Origin: Kribbella sp. VKM Ac-2569
Lineage (GTDB): Bacteria > Actinomycetota > Actinomycetes > Propionibacteriales > Kribbellaceae
Assembly: GCF_004216905.1 (NCBI RefSeq)
Contig: NZ_SGXJ01000001.1
Location: 248,001 to 312,000 of the forward strand
Length of the DNA: 64,000 bases
Direction: 5' to 3'
Each line of letters opens with the position of its first letter. Within the stretch, counting starts at the first letter, position 1. Positions 1 to 8,042 of the stretch are shown one piece after another. The notes below the pieces were generated by a model. It searched no databases. It saw only the letters and a list, made by a program, of their open reading frames with translations, and was not told the origin of the DNA. The translations under genes were made by a program, and so were the position numbers.

Positions 1-846
1 CCGGTGTCTGTGCTGTCACACAAAGCCGGGAGCACAGCGATCGCGGCACTGCTGGCGCTTGGATCCATGTGGCTCCTGCCCGGCACCCGCAGCCCTCGCA
101 GCCGCGCAGGGTGGAGCACCCTCGCATTCCTGGTCCTCGCACTTGTAGCTACCCAGAACAGGGGTGGCCTGCTCGGCGCGGTCGCCGGCATGGCGGTGGG
201 ACTGGCGTTCATGCGTCACCGGCTCGGCCTCGTCGCTCGCGCGGTGCTCGTCGTGGGCGTCGGGTTGAGCGTGGCGACGCTGCTGTCGCTCCAGGTCCCG
301 GTCAAGGGGTTGCAGGGACGAGCCTTCTCGGCGTCCCAACTGGTGGCCAACGTGGTGAGCCTCGGCGGCAAGGAATCACCCGGCAATCTGGGCGGCACCG
401 TCGAGGGGCGTGAGCAACTGTGGTCGCGGATCCTCGACAAACAGATCGTGGACGGCCATCTGGCCGATGGGTCCGGATTCGGTCAGAACCTGGCCGCGGA
501 CGTCGGTGTGTACGACGCGGGCAAGGACACCTTGCGGAGCCCCCACAATTCCCACCTGCACATCATGGCCAGGCTGGGCGTGGCCGGTCTCTCGCTGTGG
601 ATCGCGCTGTGGGTGGCCTGGTACTGGCAGCTGATCGGGGGCTGCCGGCGCCTGGCCCGGGACGGTCTGCACACCAGGCGGCAGCTGGGTGTGCTCTCGA
701 TGATGGTCACCACCTCCGTGCTGGTGTCGTGCTTCTTCGATCCCCAACTGGAAGGACCTCAGGTGGCAGCGTTGCTGTGGACTTCGTTCGGAATCGGAGT
801 GGCCGTCACCACCGCCAGGCCCTGGTTCGGCAGGACGTCATGGTGA
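1..846 (+). CDS. O-antigen ligase/Wzy-like polysaccharide polymerase, 5'-truncated by window edge
   Basis: The reading frame is open to base 1, so the N-terminal half lies outside the window. The visible 281 codons hold about five hydrophobic segments, a long periplasmic-type loop (roughly residues 95-185) and the motif PHNSHLHIMARLGVAGL, which resembles the conserved His-Asn loop plus following helix of the O-antigen ligase (Wzy_C) superfamily. These membrane proteins join or polymerise polyprenol-linked glycans outside the membrane. The stop codon overlaps the start of the beta-helix lipoprotein (ATGGTGA), so the two are probably cotranscribed as part of a surface-polysaccharide locus continuing to the left. 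The precise glycan is unknown. It could also be a teichuronic acid polymerase-type member. Confidence 0.7.
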   Translation, partial: PVSVLSHKAGSTAIAALLALGSMWLLPGTRSPRSRAGWSTLAFLVLALVATQNRGGLLGAVAGMAVGLAFMRHRLGLVARAVLVVGVGLSVATLLSLQVPVKGLQGRAFSASQLVANVVSLGGKESPGNLGGTVEGREQLWSRILDKQIVDGHLADGSGFGQNLAADVGVYDAGKDTLRSPHNSHLHIMARLGVAGLSLWIALWVAWYWQLIGGCRRLARDGLHTRRQLGVLSMMVTTSVLVSCFFDPQLEGPQVAALLWTSFGIGVAVTTARPWFGRTSW

Positions 847-2363
847 ACCTCGCGTCGGCCGTGGCCATCTGCATGTTGATGGCGCTGCCGACTGCCTGTA
901 AGGGTGCGGACAACGAGACCGACTCCGTTCCGCCGAGCCGCGCCGGCCTCACCGGTCCGGTCGGCCCGGTCCCGAGATCCTGTGACGGCGTCGTAGTCGA
1001 TCCGTCCGACAACATCCAATCCGTCATCGATGCGCACCCGGCCGGAACGACGTACTGCTTCTCCCCCGGCATGTACCGGCTGGAGCAACCGCTGCGGCCG
1101 AAGGAAGGCGACGCGCTCATCGGTCGCCAAGGAGCGGTCGTCAGTGGAGCGAGGGTGCTGACTGGCTGGCAGCAGCACGGAAACACGTGGTCCACCACGG
1201 GATTCCTGCCGACCGTTCCCGGCAACCATGGTGAGTGCCTGAAGTCTGTGCTGACGTGCGCGTACGCCGAGGACGTCTTCCTGGACAAGCACCGCCTGAC
1301 GAGGGTCGAGTCGCCGGACGCAGTGACTCCAGGCACAGTGCATGCCGACTACCGTGCGAACACCATCACGATCGGCGACGACCCCAGACCCCACTTGGTC
1401 GAGCAGGCGGTCGCGTCCAGTCTCGTCCGCGCGACGGCCGACGACGTCACCGTCGCGAATCTCGTCCTCGAGCAGGCCGCCAACGAGGCCCAGGTCGCGG
1501 CCGTCGAGAGCCGCCAGGCGACGCCCCGGGAGTCGGGCTCCGGCTGGCGCATCCACAACAACGAGGTGCGCGGCAATCACGGCGCCGGCCTCGGCCTGGC
1601 CGGCCGCGCGGTCGTCACCGCCAACTTCGTTCACCACCAAGGCCAGCTCGGTTTCGGTGCCTGGGGCACGGGATCGGTTGTCAACAGCAACGAGATCTCG
1701 TTCAACGGAGTGGCCGGTTACTCGCCGGACTGGGAGGCGGGCGGCGGCAAGATCTGGCACACCGACAGTTACACCGTCACCCACAACGACGTCCACGACA
1801 ACCTGGGCCCGGGGCTGTGGACCGATGGCGGCAACATTCGCACGGAGTACTCGGCCAACAAGATCACCGGCAACTGGGGAGCCGGGATCCAGCATGAGAT
1901 CAGCTACGACGCCACCATCCGGGACAACGTGATCTCTGCCAACGGCAGCCGGCACAAGGGGTGGTCCTGGGAGGCAGGCATCCAGATCCAGTCGTCCGGT
2001 GGTACCGGACTGATCGAGGTGGCCGGCAACGTCGTCAGCGGCAATGCCAACGGCATCGCCCTCATCGAGAGCGGCCACCGAACGACCGAGGAACCCGCGC
2101 CGTACGGGCCGCACGTCGTCCGCAACATCCTCGTCCACGACAACCGCGTCACCATGTCGACCGGGCAGTCCACCGGAGCTGTCCAGGACATCGGCGACAC
2201 AGCCGTCTTCACCGGGCGAAACAACCGCTTCGAAGCGAACACCTACTACCTGCCATCCCTCCCCGAGCCGCATTTCTTCTGGAACGACACCGAGCTGACC
2301 TGGGCGCGCTGGCGCGCCCTCGGGAACGATGTGAACGGACGGGCCGTCCGCACCACTCGGTGA
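840..2363 (+). CDS. secreted right-handed parallel beta-helix lipoprotein
   Basis: The protein has 507 residues from the ATG that overlaps the preceding stop. It begins with a lipoprotein signal: short hydrophobic stretch, then lipobox LPTAC with Cys at about residue 19. The mature part carries many short Asn/Gly-rich turns (NNEVRGNHGAGLGLAG, VNSNEISFNGVAGYS, DNVISANGS) spaced about 20-25 residues apart, the pattern of a pectate-lyase-like parallel beta-helix. Such proteins bind, cleave or epimerise polysaccharides. The overlap with a polymerase gene suggests action on that polymer as a lyase, epimerase or hydrolase, which is inference. The frame remains open upstream to 420, but the lipobox start and overlap decide for 840. 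Confidence 0.8.
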   Translation: MVNLASAVAICMLMALPTACKGADNETDSVPPSRAGLTGPVGPVPRSCDGVVVDPSDNIQSVIDAHPAGTTYCFSPGMYRLEQPLRPKEGDALIGRQGAVVSGARVLTGWQQHGNTWSTTGFLPTVPGNHGECLKSVLTCAYAEDVFLDKHRLTRVESPDAVTPGTVHADYRANTITIGDDPRPHLVEQAVASSLVRATADDVTVANLVLEQAANEAQVAAVESRQATPRESGSGWRIHNNEVRGNHGAGLGLAGRAVVTANFVHHQGQLGFGAWGTGSVVNSNEISFNGVAGYSPDWEAGGGKIWHTDSYTVTHNDVHDNLGPGLWTDGGNIRTEYSANKITGNWGAGIQHEISYDATIRDNVISANGSRHKGWSWEAGIQIQSSGGTGLIEVAGNVVSGNANGIALIESGHRTTEEPAPYGPHVVRNILVHDNRVTMSTGQSTGAVQDIGDTAVFTGRNNRFEANTYYLPSLPEPHFFWNDTELTWARWRALGNDVNGRAVRTTR

Positions 2364-2369
2364 AGGACC

Positions 2370-2867
2370 TCAGCCCAGGTCGCCGTTGAGGCGGGCGAGG
2401 AGGCGGCCTAGGTCGGCCAGGTCCGTGGGGTTCCAGCGGTCCAGGATGGCGCGGAACTCGGTCCGGCGCTGGGTGCGCATGGCCTCGTAGCGCTCGGCGC
2501 CGGTGGTGGTCAGGCGCAGGAGGCGGGCGCGGCCGTCGTCCGGGTCGCCGACGCGTTCGATCAGGCCGAGGTTCTCCAGCTGGGTGATGCCGCGGCTGAC
2601 GGTGGACTTGTCGAGGCCGAGCACCTGCGCGACGTCGGACGCCCGTACGCCGGCGCTGCTACCGGTGCCCATCTCGATCTGGGAGATCAGCGCGTACCCG
2701 GCCGCGTCCATTTCCGGGTGCACGCGACGGGCGAGCCGCAGCGAGGCCGACCGTGACCGGCGGAACAGCGCCGACAGCTCCTGCTCGATGGCTGCGACCA
2801 TCTGCTCCGACCGCTCAGCAGGCGAGGCCGGCTGGTTCGAGTGCTCGACCTCCGCGGGCGTGCTCAC
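2370..2867 (-). CDS. MarR-family transcriptional regulator
   Basis: The protein has 165 residues with the winged-helix MarR fold: recognition-helix region [19 protein letters not shown] (about residues 77-95) followed by the wing [14 protein letters not shown]. The long helices before and after would form the dimer interface. The GTG start overlaps the hisF stop by 4 bp, so it is translated as the second gene of a hisF transcript, an unusual companion for a biosynthesis gene. No effector or target can be read from the sequence. It converges with the beta-helix gene with only 6 bp between stops and no clear terminator hairpin. Confidence 0.88.
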   Translation of the reverse strand: MSTPAEVEHSNQPASPAERSEQMVAAIEQELSALFRRSRSASLRLARRVHPEMDAAGYALISQIEMGTGSSAGVRASDVAQVLGLDKSTVSRGITQLENLGLIERVGDPDDGRARLLRLTTTGAERYEAMRTQRRTEFRAILDRWNPTDLADLGRLLARLNGDLG

Positions 2868-3625
2868 CGGACTACGATCCCGGCGTCGCGGAGCGCCTTC
2901 TTCACGTCGGCGATCCGGAAGTCGCCGAAGTGGAACACGCTGGCGGCGAGTACGGCGTCCGCGCCGGCCTCCACCGCAGGCGGGAAGTGCTCCGGCGCCC
3001 CGGCTCCCCCGCTGGCGATCAGCGGTACGTCGACCACCGCGCGGACCGCCTTGATCAGCTCGAGGTCGAACCCCTGCTTGGTCCCGTCGGCGTCCATCGA
3101 GTTCAGCAGGATCTCCCCCGCGCCCAGCTCACAGCCGCGCTGCGCCCACTCGATCGCGTCGAGCCCCGCCGACTTCCGGCCGCCGTGCGTGGTGACCTCG
3201 AACCCGCTCGGCTGCTCCGTGGCCCGCCGTACGTCGAGGGACAGCACCAGAACCTGGTTACCGAAGCGGTGCGCGATCTCCTGGATCACGTCCGGCCGCG
3301 CGATCGCGCCGGTGTTGATCCCGACCTTGTCCGCACCGGCGCGCAGCAGCCGGTCCACGTCACCCACCTCGCGCACCCCACCGCCCACGGTCAGCGGGAT
3401 GAACACCTGCTCGGCAGTACGCCGGACAACGTCGTACGTCGTCTCGCGCGACCCCGACGACGCGGTGATGTCGAGAAAGGTCAGCTCGTCCGCACCCTCC
3501 GCGTCGTACACCTGCGCCATCTCGACCGGATCCCCGGCATCCCGCAGATCCGCGAAGTTGACGCCCTTCACCACCCGTCCGGCATCAACGTCCAGACAAG
3601 GAATCACCCGCACAGCAAGACTCAC
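2864..3625 (-). CDS. hisF: imidazole glycerol phosphate synthase cyclase subunit HisF
   Basis: HisF (253 residues, normal length) takes ammonia made by HisH and converts PRFAR into imidazole glycerol phosphate and AICAR in histidine biosynthesis. The (beta-alpha)8 barrel signatures are clear: [19 protein letters not shown] with the catalytic Asp near residue 12, LSLDVRR with the second catalytic Asp, phosphate-binding VGGGVR and [12 protein letters not shown]. It starts with GTG directly behind a leaderless-type TAGGCT box. The upstream partner priA lies 6.7 kb away with a lipid-type cassette between. hisH is not seen in the window. Confidence 0.97.
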   Translation of the reverse strand: MSLAVRVIPCLDVDAGRVVKGVNFADLRDAGDPVEMAQVYDAEGADELTFLDITASSGSRETTYDVVRRTAEQVFIPLTVGGGVREVGDVDRLLRAGADKVGINTGAIARPDVIQEIAHRFGNQVLVLSLDVRRATEQPSGFEVTTHGGRKSAGLDAIEWAQRGCELGAGEILLNSMDADGTKQGFDLELIKAVRAVVDVPLIASGGAGAPEHFPPAVEAGADAVLAASVFHFGDFRIADVKKALRDAGIVVR

Positions 3626-3631
3626 GCGGCA

Positions 3632-3637
3632 AGCCTA
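3632..3637 (-). promoter_or_regulatory. leaderless-type -10 box of hisF
   Basis: TAGGCT on the minus strand ends 6 nt before the hisF GTG. TAnnnT at this spacing is the known layout of actinobacterial leaderless promoters. No clear -35 and no Shine-Dalgarno sequence is visible. Confidence 0.55.
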
Positions 3638-3777
3638 GCGTTCACCCGGAACCGATCAGCGCAAGCGACGGCGACGCGGACAGGCAATGGGGGGCTGTGA
3701 ACCGGCAATTGCTTGTTCACAGACCCCGGCACGCCGGCCCACCACCAACCGCGTACCGTGAGCCGGGGGTGGGAACG

Positions 3778-4251
3778 ATGGGCGGCGATCCAAAGGATCC
3801 TCTGGGCCCTGTCGCGGGCGAGGTCCAGCCAACGCCCGAAGACGAAGCGGCGCAGGCGGTGAGGCAGTGGCTCGACGACAACCCCATGCCCAACGCGGGC
3901 AGCGTTTGCCTTCTCCGTGATCACAAGACCGTCGTGGTCTATTGGAAAGGTGATCCGCCGGCTGAGCTGCAGCAATTCGTGGCACGTCAGCCAGTGCCGG
4001 TGACCATCCGCAACGCAACCTACAGCCGAGCCGAACTGGTGGCGGCCGCCAGATCCCTGATGGAAGCCAACAAAGGTGTCCTGAGCTCGGCCGGCCCGAA
4101 CCACGACTTCTCCGGGGTCAGGATCACGTTCTGGTCCACGGCACCGCAGACCGCGCTGGCGGCAGTGCGAGCGCAAAGCGTGATACCGATCGAGTCCCAC
4201 GGAGCCCTCGACATCAGGAACGCAGCCGACCGCTCCAGCTTCCCAGGCTGA
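3778..4251 (+). CDS. hypothetical protein
   Basis: I do not recognise this 157-residue protein. The ATG at 3778 is chosen because GGGGGTGGGA lies just upstream. The frame is open to an earlier start at 3697 whose added residues look like noncoding sequence. There is no signal peptide or membrane segment. The centre (SVCLLRDHKTVVVYWKGDPP then VTIRNATYSRAELVAAARSL) alternates strands and helices, loosely like the inhibitory pro-regions next to S1-type proteases, but no protease domain follows. It sits alone on the plus strand between hisF and the acyltransferase, facing the latter across a hairpin terminator. Confidence 0.6.
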   Translation: MGGDPKDPLGPVAGEVQPTPEDEAAQAVRQWLDDNPMPNAGSVCLLRDHKTVVVYWKGDPPAELQQFVARQPVPVTIRNATYSRAELVAAARSLMEANKGVLSSAGPNHDFSGVRITFWSTAPQTALAAVRAQSVIPIESHGALDIRNAADRSSFPG

Positions 4252-4254
4252 GTG

Positions 4255-4283
4255 GGCGGGACAGTAGGTTCGTCTGTCCCGCC
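4255..4283. terminator. bidirectional hairpin terminator
   Basis: GGCGGGACAG (4255-4264) pairs perfectly with CTGTCCCGCC (4274-4283) around a 9-nt loop. It lies between two convergent genes whose stops are at 4251 and 4297. There is no T-tract on either side, as is common in high-GC genomes. Confidence 0.65.
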
Positions 4284-4296
4284 AACGTCCTTCGGG

Positions 4297-5229
4297 TCAC
4301 TTCCAGGCGCGGCGGCGGTTGTCGGTGGACTTCATGGGGCGGGTGGACTCCCAGACGCGGCGCCAGCGGGCTGCTTCGGGGCCGGTCTGCGACGGGGAGG
4401 CGCCGATGGCGGCGCGGCGGCGGGACTCGTACCAGGTGGTGGATTCCTCGTCGAGGAGGGCCGAGACGGCGGCGGCGATCCGGGGCGCGAAGTCGCGGGC
4501 GCTCTCGCCCTCGGCGGCCTTCAGCGGGTCGCCGTACCGGACGTGCACTGCCGGGCGGCCGGGGATCGGCCAGCCGCGGCCGCGCGGCATCGCGGCGAAC
4601 GAGCCCTTGATGCCGACCGGGATCACCGGCACGTCGTGCTCGACGGCCAGGTACGCCGCGCCCATCCGGAACCGCTGGATCCAGCCGTCCGGCGAGCGCG
4701 TGCCTTCTGGGAACACGACGACGTTCCAGCCGTCGGCGAGCAGGTCCCCAGGGGTCGCGCTCATCTTGCCGCCACGGCGCTCGATCGGGAACGTGTTGAA
4801 CACGATCGCCGAACCTGCCGCCCGCCACCAGGTGTCGAAGAAGTAGTCGGCGGCGGCCGCGAACGCCGTCTTGCGGCGCATCGCGTCCGGCAGCGACAGC
4901 AGCAGCAGCGGGGTGTCCAGGTGCGACGAGTGGTTCGCGACGATGATCGCCGGACCGTCGAGCTTGAGCAGCGAGTCGAGTCCGCTCACCTGCGGGCTGA
5001 CCTCGAAGTTCAGGACCGCGTTCAGCGGGCCCTTCTGGATCAGGTCGCGGACCGCGATCGCGGCCGGCGTCCGGGCCCACTTCGTCGGGAAGACCGTGGT
5101 CTCCTTCGGAATCACGTACGGCTCGGCCGACCGCGGCACCTGCGGCCGCCGGCCCCAGCGCCACCCGCGCGCGACCTGCTTCACGTCGCGCGCGGTGTCC
5201 TTGCCGAACTTCACCAGGCTGGTGCCCAT
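4297..5229 (-). CDS. PlsC-type 1-acyl-glycerol-3-phosphate acyltransferase-like protein
   Basis: The protein has 310 residues. It carries the acyltransferase signature NHSSHLDTPLLL (HX4D catalytic pair), FNTFPIERRGGKMS, FPEGTRSPDGWIQRF (block III, phosphate binding) and VPVIPVGIKG. The family transfers an acyl chain from acyl-ACP or acyl-CoA to a lysophospholipid or related alcohol at the inner membrane. The ATG overlaps the stop of the LarA-like gene by one base (TGATG), making it the last gene of the cassette that starts after priA. An N-terminal extension of about 70 residues precedes the catalytic block. The true acyl acceptor is unknown and need not be lysophosphatidate. Confidence 0.88.
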   Translation of the reverse strand: MGTSLVKFGKDTARDVKQVARGWRWGRRPQVPRSAEPYVIPKETTVFPTKWARTPAAIAVRDLIQKGPLNAVLNFEVSPQVSGLDSLLKLDGPAIIVANHSSHLDTPLLLLSLPDAMRRKTAFAAAADYFFDTWWRAAGSAIVFNTFPIERRGGKMSATPGDLLADGWNVVVFPEGTRSPDGWIQRFRMGAAYLAVEHDVPVIPVGIKGSFAAMPRGRGWPIPGRPAVHVRYGDPLKAAEGESARDFAPRIAAAVSALLDEESTTWYESRRRAAIGASPSQTGPEAARWRRVWESTRPMKSTDNRRRAWK

Positions 5230-6809
5230 CAGCGCACGTCCGCGAGCAGGTGCGGCGGGTTGTGCAGGTACGTGATCGACGGCGACCGGCCGACCGAGTG
5301 GCTGACCATCTCGAGCGCGTCCTGCAGCGTCGACGCGGACCGGAAGCCCATCCGCTCGACGGTCTTGCGGTTCGCGCCGACCCAGACGATGTCGCCGCAG
5401 TGGTCCAGGGCGTGGGAGATCCAGTACCACATGTAGAACGGGTGCACGCCGTGGTACGCGTACGACGTCCGGTACAGGTGGATGTACCACGGGTCCTCGG
5501 CGTACTGCTTCTCGAACTTCGCCTCGATCGTCGCCGGATCGGTCGACTCCGACAGCACTTCCTCGAAGAAGTCGACGTACGACGGGTGGTGCAGCTGGCT
5601 GAACTCGTAGTCCACCGGGTGGTACAGGATCACCGCGCCGTCCTTGCGGACGACCGGGTTGCCCCGGTACGAGTTGAAGTAGTAGCCCAGGCCCATGCAG
5701 GCGGCCAGGATCGGGTTCATCACCGAGTTCACGTTGTACGGGCCGACGAACGGCACGCCCATGATCGCGACGTCGGACTGGCCCTGGACCTCGACCAGGT
5801 GCTGGCGGTGCACGGCCTCGATCGTCTTCTCGTGCACCGGCTCGATGGACCCGGCGTTGATCCCGGTCAGGCCGTAGTTCGACCGGACGTCGGTGAAGAT
5901 CTTGTGCCGGACCTTGGCCGGCGCGGCGGCCAGTGCGCGCTTGGTGCCGAGCATCGAGGCCTGGTCCTTGATCGACCACTCCCACTCGCGCTTCTGCAGG
6001 AACTCGATCGGCCCGCCGAAGATGTCGTTGTTCAGCGTCGTCTCGATCTGGAAGACCTTGACGTGGCTGGTCAGCACCTCGCCCATCCGCCAGGCGGAGT
6101 GGTGCATCTTCGAGGCCTTGTGGTCCATGAACGACCGCGAGTGGATCATCGTGTGGCTGTTGTGGTGGTGCTTCAGCGACTTGTACGACGCCAGCCCGAT
6201 CGACGTGGACTTGTGCCCGCCGTCCATCGCCACCAGGTTCACGTTCACGTAGACCAGCAGGTCGGACTCGGCCGCCCGCTTGGAGATCTCGACGTCCTCG
6301 CCGTGCCGGGTCTGGCCCAGGTGGGTCAGGTTGTCGCGGTCCTCGGCGTCGAAGTTGTAGAGCTTCCCGTCCGGGAAGAACGACCGGAAGACCCGCTCGC
6401 CGACGATCTCGCGCAGCTCGTTCGGGGTCAGCCGGCGGTGCAGTGCGTTCGCCGAGATCAGCTCGACGTCGTCGACACCGGCCTGCGCGGCCAGCTCCAG
6501 CACGGCCTCGATGACGCGTTGCCGGATGTCCGGCTTCTTCATCGGGGGCAGCGGCAGCGAGATGTCGTCGAACGCGATCGTCAGCCGCATCCCGGGGCGC
6601 AGCAGCTCCGGCAACGGCTCGGACTCGATCGGGTTCAGCAGGGCGTTCTGGATCGCCTCGTCGACGTCGCGGACCGGCGGCAGCGCCTCCGGCGGGTACA
6701 CCACCCGGGTGCCCTGCGGGAACCGCTCCAGCAGGAAGCCCTCGCCGTTGTGCACGAGCAGCGGCGGCGTCCGGTCGTCCACCTCAAGCACGAAACCTGG
6801 CCGAGACAT
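5229..6809 (-). CDS. LarA-like (DUF2088) lactate racemase-domain protein
   Basis: This 526-residue protein resembles the LarA/DUF2088 superfamily: IAFDDISLPLPPMKKPDIR matches the N-terminal segment around the nickel-pincer attachment region, and the His-rich stretch YKSLKHHHNSHTMIHSRSF lies where LarA has catalytic histidines. Genuine LarA needs the NPN nickel cofactor made by LarB, LarC and LarE, none of which is in this window. It is about 100 residues longer than typical LarA because of a Trp/Tyr-rich C-terminus. A GAGAGAGG ribosome site precedes the ATG. It is coupled to the acyltransferase and 33 bp downstream of the dehydrogenase, so a 2-hydroxyacyl or polyol-type substrate in the same pathway is possible. 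That is inference. Confidence 0.75.
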   Translation of the reverse strand: MSRPGFVLEVDDRTPPLLVHNGEGFLLERFPQGTRVVYPPEALPPVRDVDEAIQNALLNPIESEPLPELLRPGMRLTIAFDDISLPLPPMKKPDIRQRVIEAVLELAAQAGVDDVELISANALHRRLTPNELREIVGERVFRSFFPDGKLYNFDAEDRDNLTHLGQTRHGEDVEISKRAAESDLLVYVNVNLVAMDGGHKSTSIGLASYKSLKHHHNSHTMIHSRSFMDHKASKMHHSAWRMGEVLTSHVKVFQIETTLNNDIFGGPIEFLQKREWEWSIKDQASMLGTKRALAAAPAKVRHKIFTDVRSNYGLTGINAGSIEPVHEKTIEAVHRQHLVEVQGQSDVAIMGVPFVGPYNVNSVMNPILAACMGLGYYFNSYRGNPVVRKDGAVILYHPVDYEFSQLHHPSYVDFFEEVLSESTDPATIEAKFEKQYAEDPWYIHLYRTSYAYHGVHPFYMWYWISHALDHCGDIVWVGANRKTVERMGFRSASTLQDALEMVSHSVGRSPSITYLHNPPHLLADVR

Positions 6810-6842
6810 GTCAGAACCTCTCTCGTCGTACGTTCAGCGCCC

Positions 6843-8042
6843 TCATGAGGCCCTCACATCGAATGCGACCTTGACCGTGCCGAGTCGGCCGGCCGAATGC
6901 GCGTGGTCCAAAGCCTCGCGCCAGCGGTACAGCGGGTAGCGGGCGCCGACGATCCCGTCCAGCGGGGCGCGGCCGGCGAGTTCCAGCGCGGTCTCGAACG
7001 CCGGGCGGCCGTTCGGCTCCTCCCGCGCGGAAGCGTACGTGCCGGTGACCTCGAGCTCGCGGAACCACACCGGCGACAGGTCGGCGCCGCTGGCCGGCAT
7101 CCCGGACAGCACCACCCGGCCGCCGGCCTTGGTGACCCGCAGCACGGTGTCGATCGAGTCCTTGCTGCCGACCGCGTCGACGGCGACGTCGACACCGCCG
7201 AGCAGGAACTCGCCCCCGCTGAAGTCCTGCTTCAGTCGGAACGCCCCGGTCGACCGCCGTACGCCGCGGAACACCTCGTCCGGCGCCACAACGTCACTCG
7301 CGCCGAACGCACGCGCCAACTCCCTCTGCTTCGCGTGCTTGGCGACCACGGTGATCCGTCCGGCCTGCGTCAGCTCGCGCAGCGCGAGCGTCGCGAACAG
7401 CCCGACGGCGCCGGCGCCGCTGACCAGCACCGACTGTCCCGGCTGGACCTTGGCCCGCAGCGCGGCGTGCACCGCACCCGCCAACGGCTCGACCAGTACG
7501 GCGCGCTCGTCGGACATTCCGTCCGGTACGGCGTACAGCTGGCTGCGATGCGCGACCATCAGGTTGCCCCAGCCGCCACCGGTGTCGCGGCAGAACCCGG
7601 TCTGCAGGCCCGGCGCGACATGGCCGACGGTGATCCGGTCGCACCTGTTGGTGTTTCCGGACACGCAGCCCTCGCACGGCTCGACGCCGCGCGCCGCGCA
7701 GGTCAGGACGCTGTCCATCACCACGCGGGTGCCCTTCGGCAGGTCCTCGCAGTCGTCGAGCAGCTCGCCGACGATCTCGTGACCGGGGACGAACGGCATC
7801 GACACGACCGCAGAGAAGTACAGCTTCGTGGAGCCGGTCACCATGCCGAGATCCGAGCCGCAGATGCCGGACAGGATCGGCCGGATCCGCGCCCAGCCCT
7901 CCCGCTCGGCCTTCGGCTCGTTGATGGTGACGAGGCGCAGCGGCGCGGCCGGTCCGGTCAGGATGCCGGGGATGCGGCCGCCGACCGCCTTGGCCGCCAG
8001 GTACTTGGCCGGCGACCGGTACATCTCGAGAGCGAGCATCAT
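6843..8042 (-). CDS. zinc-dependent medium-chain alcohol dehydrogenase
   Basis: The protein has 399 residues. MDR features appear in order: catalytic zinc site SGICGSDLG, PGHEIVGELLDD, structural zinc cluster with four Cys within CAARGVEPCEGC and NRC, Rossmann loop VLVSGAGAVGLFA, and a C-terminal catalytic domain. It should interconvert an alcohol and an aldehyde or ketone with NAD(P). Tandem ATGATG lies on the stop of the upstream fusion gene. The first ATG gives a 4-bp overlap and is chosen. Coupling to a fatty-acyl-reductase-like protein makes a long-chain aldehyde/alcohol or a glycerol-type substrate reasonable, but substrate is not determined by sequence. Confidence 0.88.
   Translation of the reverse strand: MMLALEMYRSPAKYLAAKAVGGRIPGILTGPAAPLRLVTINEPKAEREGWARIRPILSGICGSDLGMVTGSTKLYFSAVVSMPFVPGHEIVGELLDDCEDLPKGTRVVMDSVLTCAARGVEPCEGCVSGNTNRCDRITVGHVAPGLQTGFCRDTGGGWGNLMVAHRSQLYAVPDGMSDERAVLVEPLAGAVHAALRAKVQPGQSVLVSGAGAVGLFATLALRELTQAGRITVVAKHAKQRELARAFGASDVVAPDEVFRGVRRSTGAFRLKQDFSGGEFLLGGVDVAVDAVGSKDSIDTVLRVTKAGGRVVLSGMPASGADLSPVWFRELEVTGTYASAREEPNGRPAFETALELAGRAPLDGIVGARYPLYRWREALDHAHSAGRLGTVKVAFDVRAS

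Noticed and set aside
420..839. Upstream extension of the beta-helix gene to 420
   Set aside because: It would run through the polymerase gene in another frame and bury the lipoprotein signal peptide.
5250..6848. A 532-codon open frame opposite the LarA-like gene
   Set aside because: Shadow of the real gene: composition is skewed to Arg, Val, His and Asp with no family features.
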